NCBI RefSeq assembly: GCF_002844395.1
Contig: NZ_CP025197.1
Coordinates: 620,001-684,000 of the forward strand
DNA: 64,000 bases
Source of the DNA: Acetivibrio saccincola
GTDB taxonomy: Bacteria; Bacillota; Clostridia; Acetivibrionales; Acetivibrionaceae
Direction: 5' to 3'
A model generated the notes under the pieces. It saw nothing but the letters and a program-made list of their open reading frames with translations. It was not told the DNA's origin and did no database searches. Position 1 is the stretch's first letter. Every line of letters starts with the position of its first letter. The position numbers and the translations under genes were made by a program. Below are positions 38,317 to 46,745 of this stretch, piece by piece.

Positions 38317-38578
38317 ATTGCTTAAAGTTATGGCAAATCAGCATAGATTAATGATATTATGCTATTTGATAGAAAGACCAATGAATGTTAGTGAAATACA
38401 CGAAAAAATACCTGTTATATCTCAATCGGCTTTATCTCAAAATTTAGCCATGCTAAAGGCACACGGTATTTTAGACTCTAACAAATACGGTCTTCAGAAC
38501 GTTTATCATATAAAGGATGACAGGATTAAAAAGATTATTCAAGTACTCAGAGAAACCTATTGTAACCCAAAAGTATAA
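38288..38578 (+). CDS. ArsR-family transcriptional regulator
   Basis: A 96-residue winged-helix protein: ELLKVMANQHRLMILCYLIE, the HTH VISQSALSQNLAMLKAHGIL and the wing YGLQNVYHI. This is the small ArsR/SmtB type, resembling SoxR/BigR-like redox regulators that sit beside membrane ferredoxins. Two Cys are present (positions ~25 and ~92), as in persulfide-sensing BigR proteins, though I cannot confirm the pairing. Its upstream partner was cut by ISL3, so its promoter may now lie in the IS end. Confidence 0.85.
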   Translation: MEQQAKEIAELLKVMANQHRLMILCYLIERPMNVSEIHEKIPVISQSALSQNLAMLKAHGILDSNKYGLQNVYHIKDDRIKKIIQVLRETYCNPKV

Positions 38579-38669
38579 GAGGCAATTCATATGCTTTTAC
38601 CTGATAGGAAAGTGAATCCTTAATGGTATAGGTTACTGGGGATAGAATAGGTTTAAGACAGAGAAAGAT

Positions 38670-38867
38670 GTGGAGTTGGATGAGGTTATTCCGCCGGAGA
38701 TATTATGGCACGGTACAGGAGAGAAATACGTAAGTTCCATTGATGTGCAGGGATTAATACCAAAGAGCAGGTTGTATGTGCATTTATCCAAGGATGAAGA
38801 AACAGCAATCAAGGTTGGTACCCGCAGACCAAAACCCGCCTATAATCACATATATGAAAATTTATAA
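38670..38867 (+). pseudogene. Fragment of RNA 2'-phosphotransferase (Tpt1/KptA)
   Basis: Sixty-five residues with PPEILWHGTGEKYVSSIDVQ, GLIPKSRLYVHLSKDEETA and KVGTRRPKPA: the NAD-binding core of Tpt1/KptA, including the H-G-T and V-H-L-S motifs. The N-terminal winged-helix domain and C-terminal third (family length about 180) are absent. The fragment cannot be active. It shows that this region has lost a resident or horizontally acquired gene. Confidence 0.7.
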
Positions 38868-38876
38868 AATATTCCC

Positions 38877-38936
38877 TTGACAATTATGTTCTACAGATGT
38901 AGAATACAATTAAAATGATGTTCTGCATATGTAGAG
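38877..38936 (+). promoter_or_regulatory. BlaI-type promoter with two operators
   Basis: TTGACA (38877-38882) and TAGAAT (38900-38905) are 17 bases apart. TTCTACAGATGTAGAA (38889-38904) is a perfect dyad overlapping the -10. A second, weaker dyad TTCTGCATATGTAGAG lies at 38921-38936. Both fit the TACA-NN-TGTA core bound by BlaI/MecI repressors. They lie just over 100 bases before blaI, which probably represses itself and blaR1. Confidence 0.82.
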
Positions 38937-39041
38937 CGAAAGAAAAAACTCTATATTATTTAGTGTACTAAATGACAGGACATGGTTTTTAGCAGTGCTG
39001 AAAACACTTTAAAGATTGAACATATAAGGAGGAGAATGAGC

Positions 39042-39416
39042 ATGAAAAGGCTGTCTGAAAGTGAATTGGAGATTATGCTGGTTATATGGAGAGCCGATGG
39101 ACCGGTTAATTCTAATTATGTGAGGGAAGCAATGAGTGAGAAAGACTGGGCAAAAACCACTGTGCTAAATTTTCTTGCCAGATTAGTTGATAAAGGTTTT
39201 TTAAAATGTGAGAGCCAGGGCAAAAGCAATATCTATACCCCTTTGGTGATGGAAGAGGATTACATGAAATTAAAAAACGAAAATTTTTTAAAAAAGTTTT
39301 ACAATAACTCCATAAAAAATATGGTGGCAGCATTGTATCAAGATCAGATAATCAGCGATGAAGACTTAGAAGAATTAAAGCAGTTTATTGAAGAAAAATC
39401 AAAGGGGGAGGTGTAG
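39042..39416 (+). CDS. blaI: BlaI/MecI-family repressor
   Basis: A 124-residue protein, MKRLSESELEIMLVIWRADG..., with winged-helix DNA-binding region NYVREAMSEKDWAKTTVLNF and the dimer tail AALYQDQIISDEDLEELKQF. These repressors are cleaved when the partner BlaR1 senses an antibiotic or cell-wall stress. ATG 39042 is chosen for AAGGAGGAG just upstream. It is followed 3 bases later by blaR1, with operators upstream. No beta-lactamase gene is visible near it, so the regulated target may be elsewhere or lost. Confidence 0.9.
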   Translation: MKRLSESELEIMLVIWRADGPVNSNYVREAMSEKDWAKTTVLNFLARLVDKGFLKCESQGKSNIYTPLVMEEDYMKLKNENFLKKFYNNSIKNMVAALYQDQIISDEDLEELKQFIEEKSKGEV

Positions 39417-39419
39417 TAA

Positions 39420-41195
39420 GTGGTTGAAATGCTTTTTCAAACCATTGTGGAAATCACCCTGACTGTGTCTGTTATAATTGTACTATTGCTTGTTTTTTCA
39501 AAACTTTTGGACAAAAACTATACCGCTAAGTGGAGATATTGGGTGTGGTTGGTTTTGACAATACGACTTCTGATACCTTTCAACATTTCATTGCCTGATG
39601 CTCCCATACAGCTGTATCAATCTGAGACCACAAAAACTATAAACAGCGTTAATCACCATCAAAGTGTACGGCTATCAATTGAGGAAGATAAAGAAATAGA
39701 GGGAAGATCGTATGAAATTGAGGGAAGGCCGGATAAAAATACAATAGATGAGAATTCTGAGAGTTCCGGTGACAAAAATTATACTGAAAATTCCCCGGTG
39801 TTTTCTAATAATGAAACCACACATCATAAAGTACCTGTCCCTGACGGTTTTAACACAATAAAAATATTAAGCATCGTATGGATATTAGGCGGTATTTTAT
39901 TTTTATCATACCATCTGATTATATATTTTTCATACCGCAGGAAAATAAAATTTTCCTCATGGCATGCTACAAATGAGGAACTATTGGACACTTACAGAAG
40001 AGTGTTGGAAGATATGGATGTTAATAAAAATGTACCTATAATGATGTGCAATGCAATTAAAAGCCCTATGGTTCTAGGTTTTTGGAATCCAATTCTTTTA
40101 TTGCCGGATATAGATTTTACAAAGGAACATTTACAAATGATACTTCGCCATGAAGTTATTCATATAAAACGCAGGGATATTTTATACAAGACAGTGATTT
40201 TATTTGCCAGGGCAGCTCATTGGTTTAATCCTTTAGTACATATTATGTCGGTGGAAGCAAACAAAGATATAGAATTGTCTTGTGATGCTGCAGTGGTTGA
40301 GAATCAAAACGTAGATTATCGCAAAGATTACAGCGAGGCAATACTTATGTCAGTTTATAAAGGGAATAGAAGAAAGACAGTGTTTTCAACGTATTTTGGA
40401 GGAGGAAAGAAGATGCTTGAAAAAAGATTTGCAATTTTATTTGATTTGCGTAAAAAGAAAAAAGGTATAATTTCATTAATACTTGTAGTTTTACTCTTAG
40501 GTATTATGGGTTTATGTATAAGCTGCAATGAGACTACAGGTGAAAGAGATGATAATTTTATTGAACAAGAAATTAAAGAGGCTGTAATGGACTATTATCA
40601 AAAAAGGCTGGCTTATAGGGAGGGATATGAAGCAGTTCAAAGGGATAATTATATTATTGTGACTGATCTTAATCTTAGTTCTAATAATGTAAGAGAATTT
40701 GAAGTAACCATTTATAAAATAAAGGCATTTGGGGATAAATATCTTGTTCTTGCTAAATGTTATGATGGGGAAGGACACCCTCAAAGTGAATTGCATTTAT
40801 TACAAAAAACTGATGATAGGTATACAGTTTCAAAGACGGTATTTGGAGATATTCCAATGAGTATGGCTTTTGTCATAAATAGCGTAGTCTATAAAAATAA
40901 CACAATTTTGTTCGGTGTACTGGGAGACAGGACATGGCTTCCGGGGACGGATGAATCAAAAGAAGTTTCTTTTGATTATATTATAACTGAATTTGAAAAC
41001 GGAGAATCCATAAAGGAAACAGTTACAGGGGATAAAGGTTATATAATTGTATTAGAGGGTGTTTCAGATGTAAAAGACATGAAGTTATATAATAGTGAGG
41101 GAGAACTGCAAACTTCATTGGAAGACCTTGACAAATATGGTAGTAGAGGCCGTGATTCAGAGTTTAGCAGTGTGGAAAGTTTTACCAAAAAGTAA
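39420..41195 (+). CDS. blaR1: BlaR1/MecR1-like membrane metalloprotease sensor (M56)
   Basis: A 591-residue protein from GTG 39420, with GGAGG about 10 bases upstream. There are membrane spans at about 5-35, 145-170 and 345-365. The M56 peptidase site is LRHEVIHIKRRD (HExxH, about 240) with ELSCDAAVVE following. The extracellular C-terminal domain (about 225 residues after CISCNE) is not a penicillin-binding domain, so the ligand differs from classical BlaR1. An Rhs fragment follows in the same frame after the TAA. Confidence 0.85.
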   Translation: MVEMLFQTIVEITLTVSVIIVLLLVFSKLLDKNYTAKWRYWVWLVLTIRLLIPFNISLPDAPIQLYQSETTKTINSVNHHQSVRLSIEEDKEIEGRSYEIEGRPDKNTIDENSESSGDKNYTENSPVFSNNETTHHKVPVPDGFNTIKILSIVWILGGILFLSYHLIIYFSYRRKIKFSSWHATNEELLDTYRRVLEDMDVNKNVPIMMCNAIKSPMVLGFWNPILLLPDIDFTKEHLQMILRHEVIHIKRRDILYKTVILFARAAHWFNPLVHIMSVEANKDIELSCDAAVVENQNVDYRKDYSEAILMSVYKGNRRKTVFSTYFGGGKKMLEKRFAILFDLRKKKKGIISLILVVLLLGIMGLCISCNETTGERDDNFIEQEIKEAVMDYYQKRLAYREGYEAVQRDNYIIVTDLNLSSNNVREFEVTIYKIKAFGDKYLVLAKCYDGEGHPQSELHLLQKTDDRYTVSKTVFGDIPMSMAFVINSVVYKNNTILFGVLGDRTWLPGTDESKEVSFDYIITEFENGESIKETVTGDKGYIIVLEGVSDVKDMKLYNSEGELQTSLEDLDKYGSRGRDSEFSSVESFTKK

Positions 41196-42014
41196 ACCGA
41201 AACAATTAGGTATAACGGAGAAACAATAGTTAATACTTATGAAAACAACGAACAAAATCGTTTAATAAGGGTAGTTACAAGAGTTAACGGAAGTGTAACG
41301 GAAACGACAGTATATACATATGACAATAACGGTAACCAGCTTGCAGCTACAACAAATGGCAGCAATGTACAGAGCAATACCTATGATGAAAAGAATCAGT
41401 TAATTAAAACCGTGGCCGGTGGGAAAACCGTTATAAACACTTACAATGGTGAAGGTTTAAGGGTAGCAAAATCAGTAAACGGTTCTTTGACAAGATATTT
41501 ATATGAGTATGACAAGGTAATCTTAGAGGGAAACGGAAGCGGAAATCAAATTGCCAGAAACCTCTATGGAATAAATCTGCTTATGAGGACTGTTGACGGT
41601 GAGTCATACTACTACATGTACAACGGTCATGCAGACGTTACGGCATTGGTTAATGCGGCAACGGGAGAAGTGGCTGCAACATACTACTACGATGCATTTG
41701 GCAATATATTGGAGTCTACAGGAGATGTAAACAACAATATAACTTATGCAGGATATCAGTATGATGAAGAGACAGGGCTGTATTATCTCAATGCAAGAAT
41801 GTATGATCCAAAGATAGCAAGGTTCTTGCAGGAGGATACATACAGGGGAGACCCAATGGATCCGTTGTCACTTAACTTGTATGCTTACTGCGCTTATAAC
41901 CCTATAATGTACTATGACCCAACAGGACATAATTATATAGGAATTTTTGGCATACCTTTTGGGAATCCAATAGAAGGAATTAAAACCGTATTTAAGGAAT
42001 TTTGGACAAGTTAG
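41196..42014 (+). pseudogene. Rhs/YD-repeat protein fragment
   Basis: The frame is open from the codon after blaR1 to 42014 without a start codon near the beginning. YD repeats (YTYDNNGNQL; NTYDEKNQLIKT; YLYEYDKVILEG) lead to the conserved Rhs core YDEETGLYYLNARMYDPK, then RFLQEDTYRGDP and NLYAYCAYNPIMYYDPTG. The N-terminal bulk is missing, and after about 45 residues of variable tail the sequence runs into a copied response-regulator segment. It is a remnant of a large secreted toxin-type protein. Confidence 0.82.
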
Positions 42015-42363
42015 AAGAAAATCCTGATATCATACTTTTAGATATAAATATGCCGGGGATAGATGGATTTGGAGTATGTAAAGAGATTCGTAATAAACAA
42101 CTTCCCCAATACTGTTTTTAACTGCAAGAGGCTCTGAAACCGATAGGGTTAAGGAATTAATGATAGGCGGGGATGACTATATTGTAAAGCCATTTTCCTT
42201 AAATGAGCTATATGCCCGAGTCTACTCTCATTTGCAAAGAGATGAACGAAAAGAAATAGCAGCAAATAATAAATTATCACAACTTATAATTGACTATAGC
42301 TCAAGAACTGTTCATTATAAAGGGAAAGAAATAATCTATAATAATAGAGTTTATAATATGTAG
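42003..42363 (+). pseudogene. Duplicated piece of a response regulator
   Basis: From GGACAAGTTAGAAGAAAATC at about 42003 the DNA is about 95 percent identical to 55046-55385 of the response-regulator gene: PDIILLDINMPGIDGFGVCK, GGDDYIVKPFSLNELYARVY, then YSSRTVHYKGKEII. One base is lost at about 42100 (RNK to QLP), breaking the frame, and the C-terminal DNA-binding part is absent. A block of the 55-kb locus was copied here and then decayed. Confidence 0.85.
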
Positions 42364-42541
42364 TTAAATAAATTATATAAGAGAATACACTAGCCATAAT
42401 TATAAGAATATATAACTATAGAAGATGGAAATGATATTTTTGGTATATTTGCTGTTAAAATACAGAAAGACATAATGAATTACAAGTGGGAATAGCAACT
42501 TTAATTAAAGCATAAAATATATTTATAAAGGAGAGATAGTT

Positions 42542-43378
42542 TTGAGAATTGGTGGAGGAATAGAAAAACCCTATAGCAATCCGGAAGAATGGTATAAATT
42601 AGTAAAAGAATTGGGATACAGGACAGTTCTGGCGCCTATTGATTACCGCGCAAGCAAGGAAGAGAGGCAGGCTTACCTGCAATGTGTCCGGGAACACGAT
42701 TTAGTAATTGGCGAAGTTGGTGCCTGGAAAAATGTTATTTCCATAAATGAAGATGAACGAAAGGAAGCAATGGAGTATTGTAAAAATCAATTGGAATTGG
42801 CAGAAGAGCTGGGTGCAAATTGCTGTGTAAACATAACAGGAAGCAGAGGAGAAATTTGGGATGGTTTTTATAAAGAAAATTATTCAAAGGATACCTATGC
42901 ATTGATTGTTGATTCAATAAGAGAGATTATTGATGCCGTAAAGCCAAAGCGGACCTTTTATGCGATAGAGACCATGCCTTGGATGGTACCTGATTCACCG
43001 GATGAATACCTTCAATTGATTAAAGATGTAGATAGAAAAGCTTTTGGAGTGCATTTAGACTTTGTTAATATGATAAATTGTCCTAAAAGATATCTCTTCT
43101 GTGATGAATTTATTGAAGAATGCTTTACTAAACTTGGCAGGTATATTAAAAGCATACATGGTAAAGATGTAATTATGGAGTATTCCTATACTACGGTAAT
43201 CTGTGAAGTTATGCCGGGAAAAGGAAGGATAAATTATCAGAAAGTTGCCAGATTATGTGAGTCACTAGGGCCAGATACAACATTGTTTGTAGAACATCTG
43301 CCTGATTTTGAAAGCTATAAAAAGGCAGCAAATTATGTAAGGGAACAGGCTGCTTTAGCCGGTGTTAGAACCTGCTAG
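42542..43378 (+). CDS. Sugar phosphate isomerase/epimerase-like TIM-barrel protein
   Basis: A 278-residue protein from TTG 42542, with AAAGGAGAG upstream. The fold is that of the xylose-isomerase-like TIM barrel (AP endonuclease 2 superfamily): ELGYRTVLAPIDYRASK, NCCVNITGSRGEIWDG, YAIETMPWMVPDSP, GVHLDFVNMINCPKRY, IHGKDVIMEYSYTTV and VEHLPDFESYKKAANY. The His, Glu and Asp in these blocks are the usual metal ligands. The substrate is unknown. It is alone, with AT-rich gaps of about 160 and 130 bases on the two sides. Confidence 0.85.
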   Translation: MRIGGGIEKPYSNPEEWYKLVKELGYRTVLAPIDYRASKEERQAYLQCVREHDLVIGEVGAWKNVISINEDERKEAMEYCKNQLELAEELGANCCVNITGSRGEIWDGFYKENYSKDTYALIVDSIREIIDAVKPKRTFYAIETMPWMVPDSPDEYLQLIKDVDRKAFGVHLDFVNMINCPKRYLFCDEFIEECFTKLGRYIKSIHGKDVIMEYSYTTVICEVMPGKGRINYQKVARLCESLGPDTTLFVEHLPDFESYKKAANYVREQAALAGVRTC

Positions 43379-43510
43379 CTCCTTTATATTAGAAATTTAT
43401 AGTGAAATATACACAAGATGCATACATAAAAGTAGTTTACTAACAAGAATTCAATAAAGCTACATATGAATTTATAAACTATAAAAATCTATGAGCTTAA
43501 GGAGGAAAAA

Positions 43511-43765
43511 ATGGGAGTTGCGTCATTAGTATTAGGTATTCTTTCAACACTAATAGGTTTATTTAGTGCAGGTGCCCTAGGTTAGCTTGGAATTATCCTG
43601 GGTATCATTGGTATTGTTCTTGGCGCTTTAGGCAGAAAAAATCCGGATAGCAAAGGCATTGCAACAGCTGGCTTAGTACTTTCAATTGTAGGCTTAATAC
43701 TAAGTGCAGTTTTATACATAGCATGTGCTGCATGCATTGCTGGATTATCAAGTACTGGATCTTAA
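43511..43765 (+). pseudogene. DUF4190-like small membrane protein with internal amber codon
   Basis: Starts MGVASLVLGILSTLIGLFSA with AAGGAGGA upstream. TAG at 43583-43585 (codon 25) interrupts the frame, and the remainder LGIILGIIGIVLGALGRKNP and KGIATAGLVLSIVGLILSAV is in the same frame to the TAA at 43763-43765. Two membrane hairpins with a short GRKNPDSKG loop match DUF4190-type proteins. One base change would restore 84 codons. I know of no reason to expect amber read-through here. Confidence 0.7.
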
Positions 43766-43898
43766 TTTTATTTAGTGTTATCTAAATTTTAGTCTTTCTT
43801 AAATAGAAAAGGAAGTGTGTTATATGCTTCCTTTTTTTACTGCCTATGATAGTATATTGTATTTCATAACAGACAAAATCAGGAATGAGGTAGTTTAG

Positions 43899-44663
43899 AT
43901 GTTAAGTGGTTTTTATATTGGTAATATATTCATACCCTACTATGGATTTATGTTGGTATTGGCAATATTAATGGCAGGTGCCTTGGGATTTGTATTAACT
44001 AAAAGGTATAATATACTTTTTGAAGACTTTATAATACTTTTCGCTTATGTAGGTGGTTTTGCCTTATTAGGAGCAAAAGTTTTATACTTAATTGTTATTG
44101 CAGACCAAATTGATTGCTCAAGGATTATGGAGCCTGACTATCTTAATAATTTAATGTCAGGCGGCTTTGTATTTTTTGGTGGGTTGATTAATGGCATTGT
44201 AGCTTTGCCTGTAGTCAGAAAAGTACATAAATTAGATGTTCTTAAAATTATTAGAGTTGTGGTGCCATGCATTCCATTGGCTCATGCTTTTGGACGTATT
44301 GGCTGCCACTTGACAGGATGCTGTTATGGTGTAAAATATAGTGGGATTTTTTGTATAGTATATCACAATAATCTTTTTGCCCCCAATAACATAGGTCTAT
44401 TTCCAGTTCAATTAACTGAGGCTGTTTTTAATTTCATATTGGCAGCCGTACTTCTTATATACTTGCGGAAAAAAGGACCTGTTATAGGCACAATATATAT
44501 ATATATTATTAGCTATTCAGTTGCAAGGTTTATATTGGAATTGATAGCGTCAATTTATTGTAGGAAAAAGAAAAGTAGATGGCATCCCATTTTTTATACA
44601 ACTATTTCAAATAACGGTCTCTTAGTAACGAGAGTATTTTGCATAATTTGCATGCTGAGCTAA
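43899..44663 (+). pseudogene. Lgt-like prolipoprotein diacylglyceryl transferase, cut by ISLre2
   Basis: Residues 1-215 are native: IPYYGFMLVLAILMAGALGF, GGFVFFGGLINGI and the Lgt signature region PLAHAFGRIGCHLTGCCYG. The usual N-x-E in that motif is replaced by HLTGCC, as in clostridial Lgt paralogues rather than the housekeeping enzyme. At 44543 the ISLre2 end begins, and the last ~40 codons are IS sequence. Lgt has seven spans and a C-terminal region that is missing here, and no second half appears beyond the IS. Confidence 0.82.
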
Positions 44664-46612
44664 TTATTTTCTTTTATAACTCCTCTAACTTATTCTCTAT
44701 TATACCATATAACTCTTTCTTCCTATAAAGAATCCATTTTACTCAATGATTGTCACAAATCAGTACATTTTGTTATCTATGTTCCTTCACATTTTAACGC
44801 TACTTTTAAAAGAAAAAAGTATTTCTATTGTACCATTTTCCATTTTGTCAAGGCTAAAACAAGCGGGCAAAGCCCGGCCTTGACAAGTAGTAGGGCTTCG
44901 CGGGTCATGGTACTAAAGTTTTGCTTTTTTCTTTTCTTTTTCTTTTTTTATGTTTTTTCTTTTTCTTTGTCTTTTTTTAGATATGTATAATTCCTATTGG
45001 ATAGGCTTACTTGTAAACTTTCCCGTAATTTTTGCTTTATTATTACCTCATCCCTATCCGCATATACCTATAATACGCCTTAATTCTTTATATAAACCAG
45101 TTTTACACCCCTTATGAATAACAGTTAAATTACTATTCCATACACTCTCATACCTGTTTGATGACTTCTTTAATTCCTTAATTAATTTTTCCTGAATTTC
45201 TTGCCTACTAGCTGCTAACTTTTTTTGTTTTTGTGCCATAACTATGTCATATACCTTACCGCCATTCTTCTTGTATATTATCAGCTTTGACATCTTTTCT
45301 ACACCTTTTCTCGACCAGCCTTTAGGTCTTGAACTTAAACGGGATGAAAATACATGACTCACATGACCTTCAGCACTACAACCCACTATTCCTCTGTTTG
45401 ACCTTATTTCTATACCATCCCAATTATTTAAAATATATCGCTTTGCATTTTTTATAGCCTTTATTTTACTTTCATTATCGCCTGTCTTTTCGATTATCTT
45501 TTTAAAAACCTTTGTTAGCTTTTTTTTATCAGATAAATTCAATGCGTCCTGTAAATCTTGGCTTATTGCTTCATCATTTAAATGTGTGGTTGCAACTCTT
45601 ACGTATTTTTGAAGATGGTATCTATCAAGTACAAATTTACTTTTTGAAAGCCAGTTAACTCCTTGCCTTATCCATGACGCCCCATCTCCTAATATATACA
45701 CCGTCTCTAAAAAATCAACGTCATATTGTTTATATATGTATTCCGATACTTCAAGCCACAAATTTTCTGAATTATTATACACACCCCCAAAATATCGAAC
45801 ATTCTTTAATACTTTTCTCTTCTTATTACTTTTTTCAAAGTCAATTCCCTCATGCACATATACAAGTTTTGGCATAATTGTATTTCTCTTGCCCTTCTCA
45901 TTCTGTCTCAATATACTTTTTTGTTGTAATGCTACATGATCCTCGTCTGCCTCAACATACAATATTTTTACTTTTCTCTTTTTATCTACTTTTATTTCAG
46001 GCTCAACTATTTCAATATTATGTATTTTATTCATCACAGCTTGTTTGCTGATTTCATCAATATATGTCGCCTTTTCTCCTGCCTTTCTGTAGCTGCTGTC
46101 AGCTGCTTCTTCTATTGCATTAATTACAACATCGGCACTTACTCTGTCATGTGGTTCTACACCTACAATCCTGTCGACCAGGTGTTGTCTATTACCATTT
46201 TCCTTATGCTTAAAATATGTCCTGTTATAACTTAGTGTTCCAAATGTCGTTAAAATAGATGTTTTATCTTTTCTTATAATTTCCCAATACTGTTTCCTTA
46301 TTTCACAGTTACGTAAATATTCATCCATATCTTCAAGCACTTCTTTAAGTATATCGCGTCCAAGTTTAAATAAATCTTCTTTCAGACCAAGAATAAGATC
46401 AGCTAAGTCTTTTCCTTCTTCAATAAAATTTTTTATCTTTTTTTCAATTCTTTTTGCCCCAAATTCATTAAAATGTTGTATACTATTATACATAGAAGAT
46501 GTCATCCTTTCTGTTAGATTTTTTTTGTATTAATATCTTAACAGGATGTCATCTTCTTTTCAATTTTATATGGTATTTTATGTCTCATTCCCTACAATAA
46601 CTTTACGCTAAC
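44543..46612 (-). mobile_element. ISLre2-family element, copy B (inverted, no target duplication)
   Basis: The ends GATAGCGTCAATTTATTG (44543) and the complement of GTTAGCGTAAAGTTATTG (to 46612) equal those of copy A. The flanks ATTGGAATT and CTTTGACAC do not match, so a deletion or later rearrangement took one side; IS1634 abuts the right end directly. The element inactivated the lgt-like gene. Confidence 0.9.
45054..46493 (-). CDS. ISLre2-family transposase, copy B
   Basis: A 479-residue protein on the minus strand, intact. It differs from the copy at 22266-23705 by scattered substitutions (for example ISGDGASW to ILGDGASW, and QGVNCLSK to QGVNWLSK). The change next to the GDGA motif is worth noting, but the acidic residue itself is kept. 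A start at 46493 is preferred by analogy. Both copies could be active in trans on either element. Confidence 0.92.
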   Translation of the reverse strand: MYNSIQHFNEFGAKRIEKKIKNFIEEGKDLADLILGLKEDLFKLGRDILKEVLEDMDEYLRNCEIRKQYWEIIRKDKTSILTTFGTLSYNRTYFKHKENGNRQHLVDRIVGVEPHDRVSADVVINAIEEAADSSYRKAGEKATYIDEISKQAVMNKIHNIEIVEPEIKVDKKRKVKILYVEADEDHVALQQKSILRQNEKGKRNTIMPKLVYVHEGIDFEKSNKKRKVLKNVRYFGGVYNNSENLWLEVSEYIYKQYDVDFLETVYILGDGASWIRQGVNWLSKSKFVLDRYHLQKYVRVATTHLNDEAISQDLQDALNLSDKKKLTKVFKKIIEKTGDNESKIKAIKNAKRYILNNWDGIEIRSNRGIVGCSAEGHVSHVFSSRLSSRPKGWSRKGVEKMSKLIIYKKNGGKVYDIVMAQKQKKLAASRQEIQEKLIKELKKSSNRYESVWNSNLTVIHKGCKTGLYKELRRIIGICG

Positions 46613-46745
46613 CTTTGACACTTAGATAATTAAAAAATCGCTGAAAGCCTTATAGGGCTTTATTTTTTTTGTCAAATTTTCTATTTAGGTATTGCGTAAT
46701 ATTTGGTAATATGATATAATATAAGGAATTTAAGGAGGTGGCCCT

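Noticed and set aside
38670-38867. Functional small ADP-ribosyltransferase toxin
   Set aside because: The motifs match the core of RNA 2'-phosphotransferase, but both ends are missing; a fragment is the simpler reading.
44534-46621. Target duplication for ISLre2 copy B
   Set aside because: The 9 bases on the two sides (ATTGGAATT and CTTTGACAC) do not match, so none is claimed.
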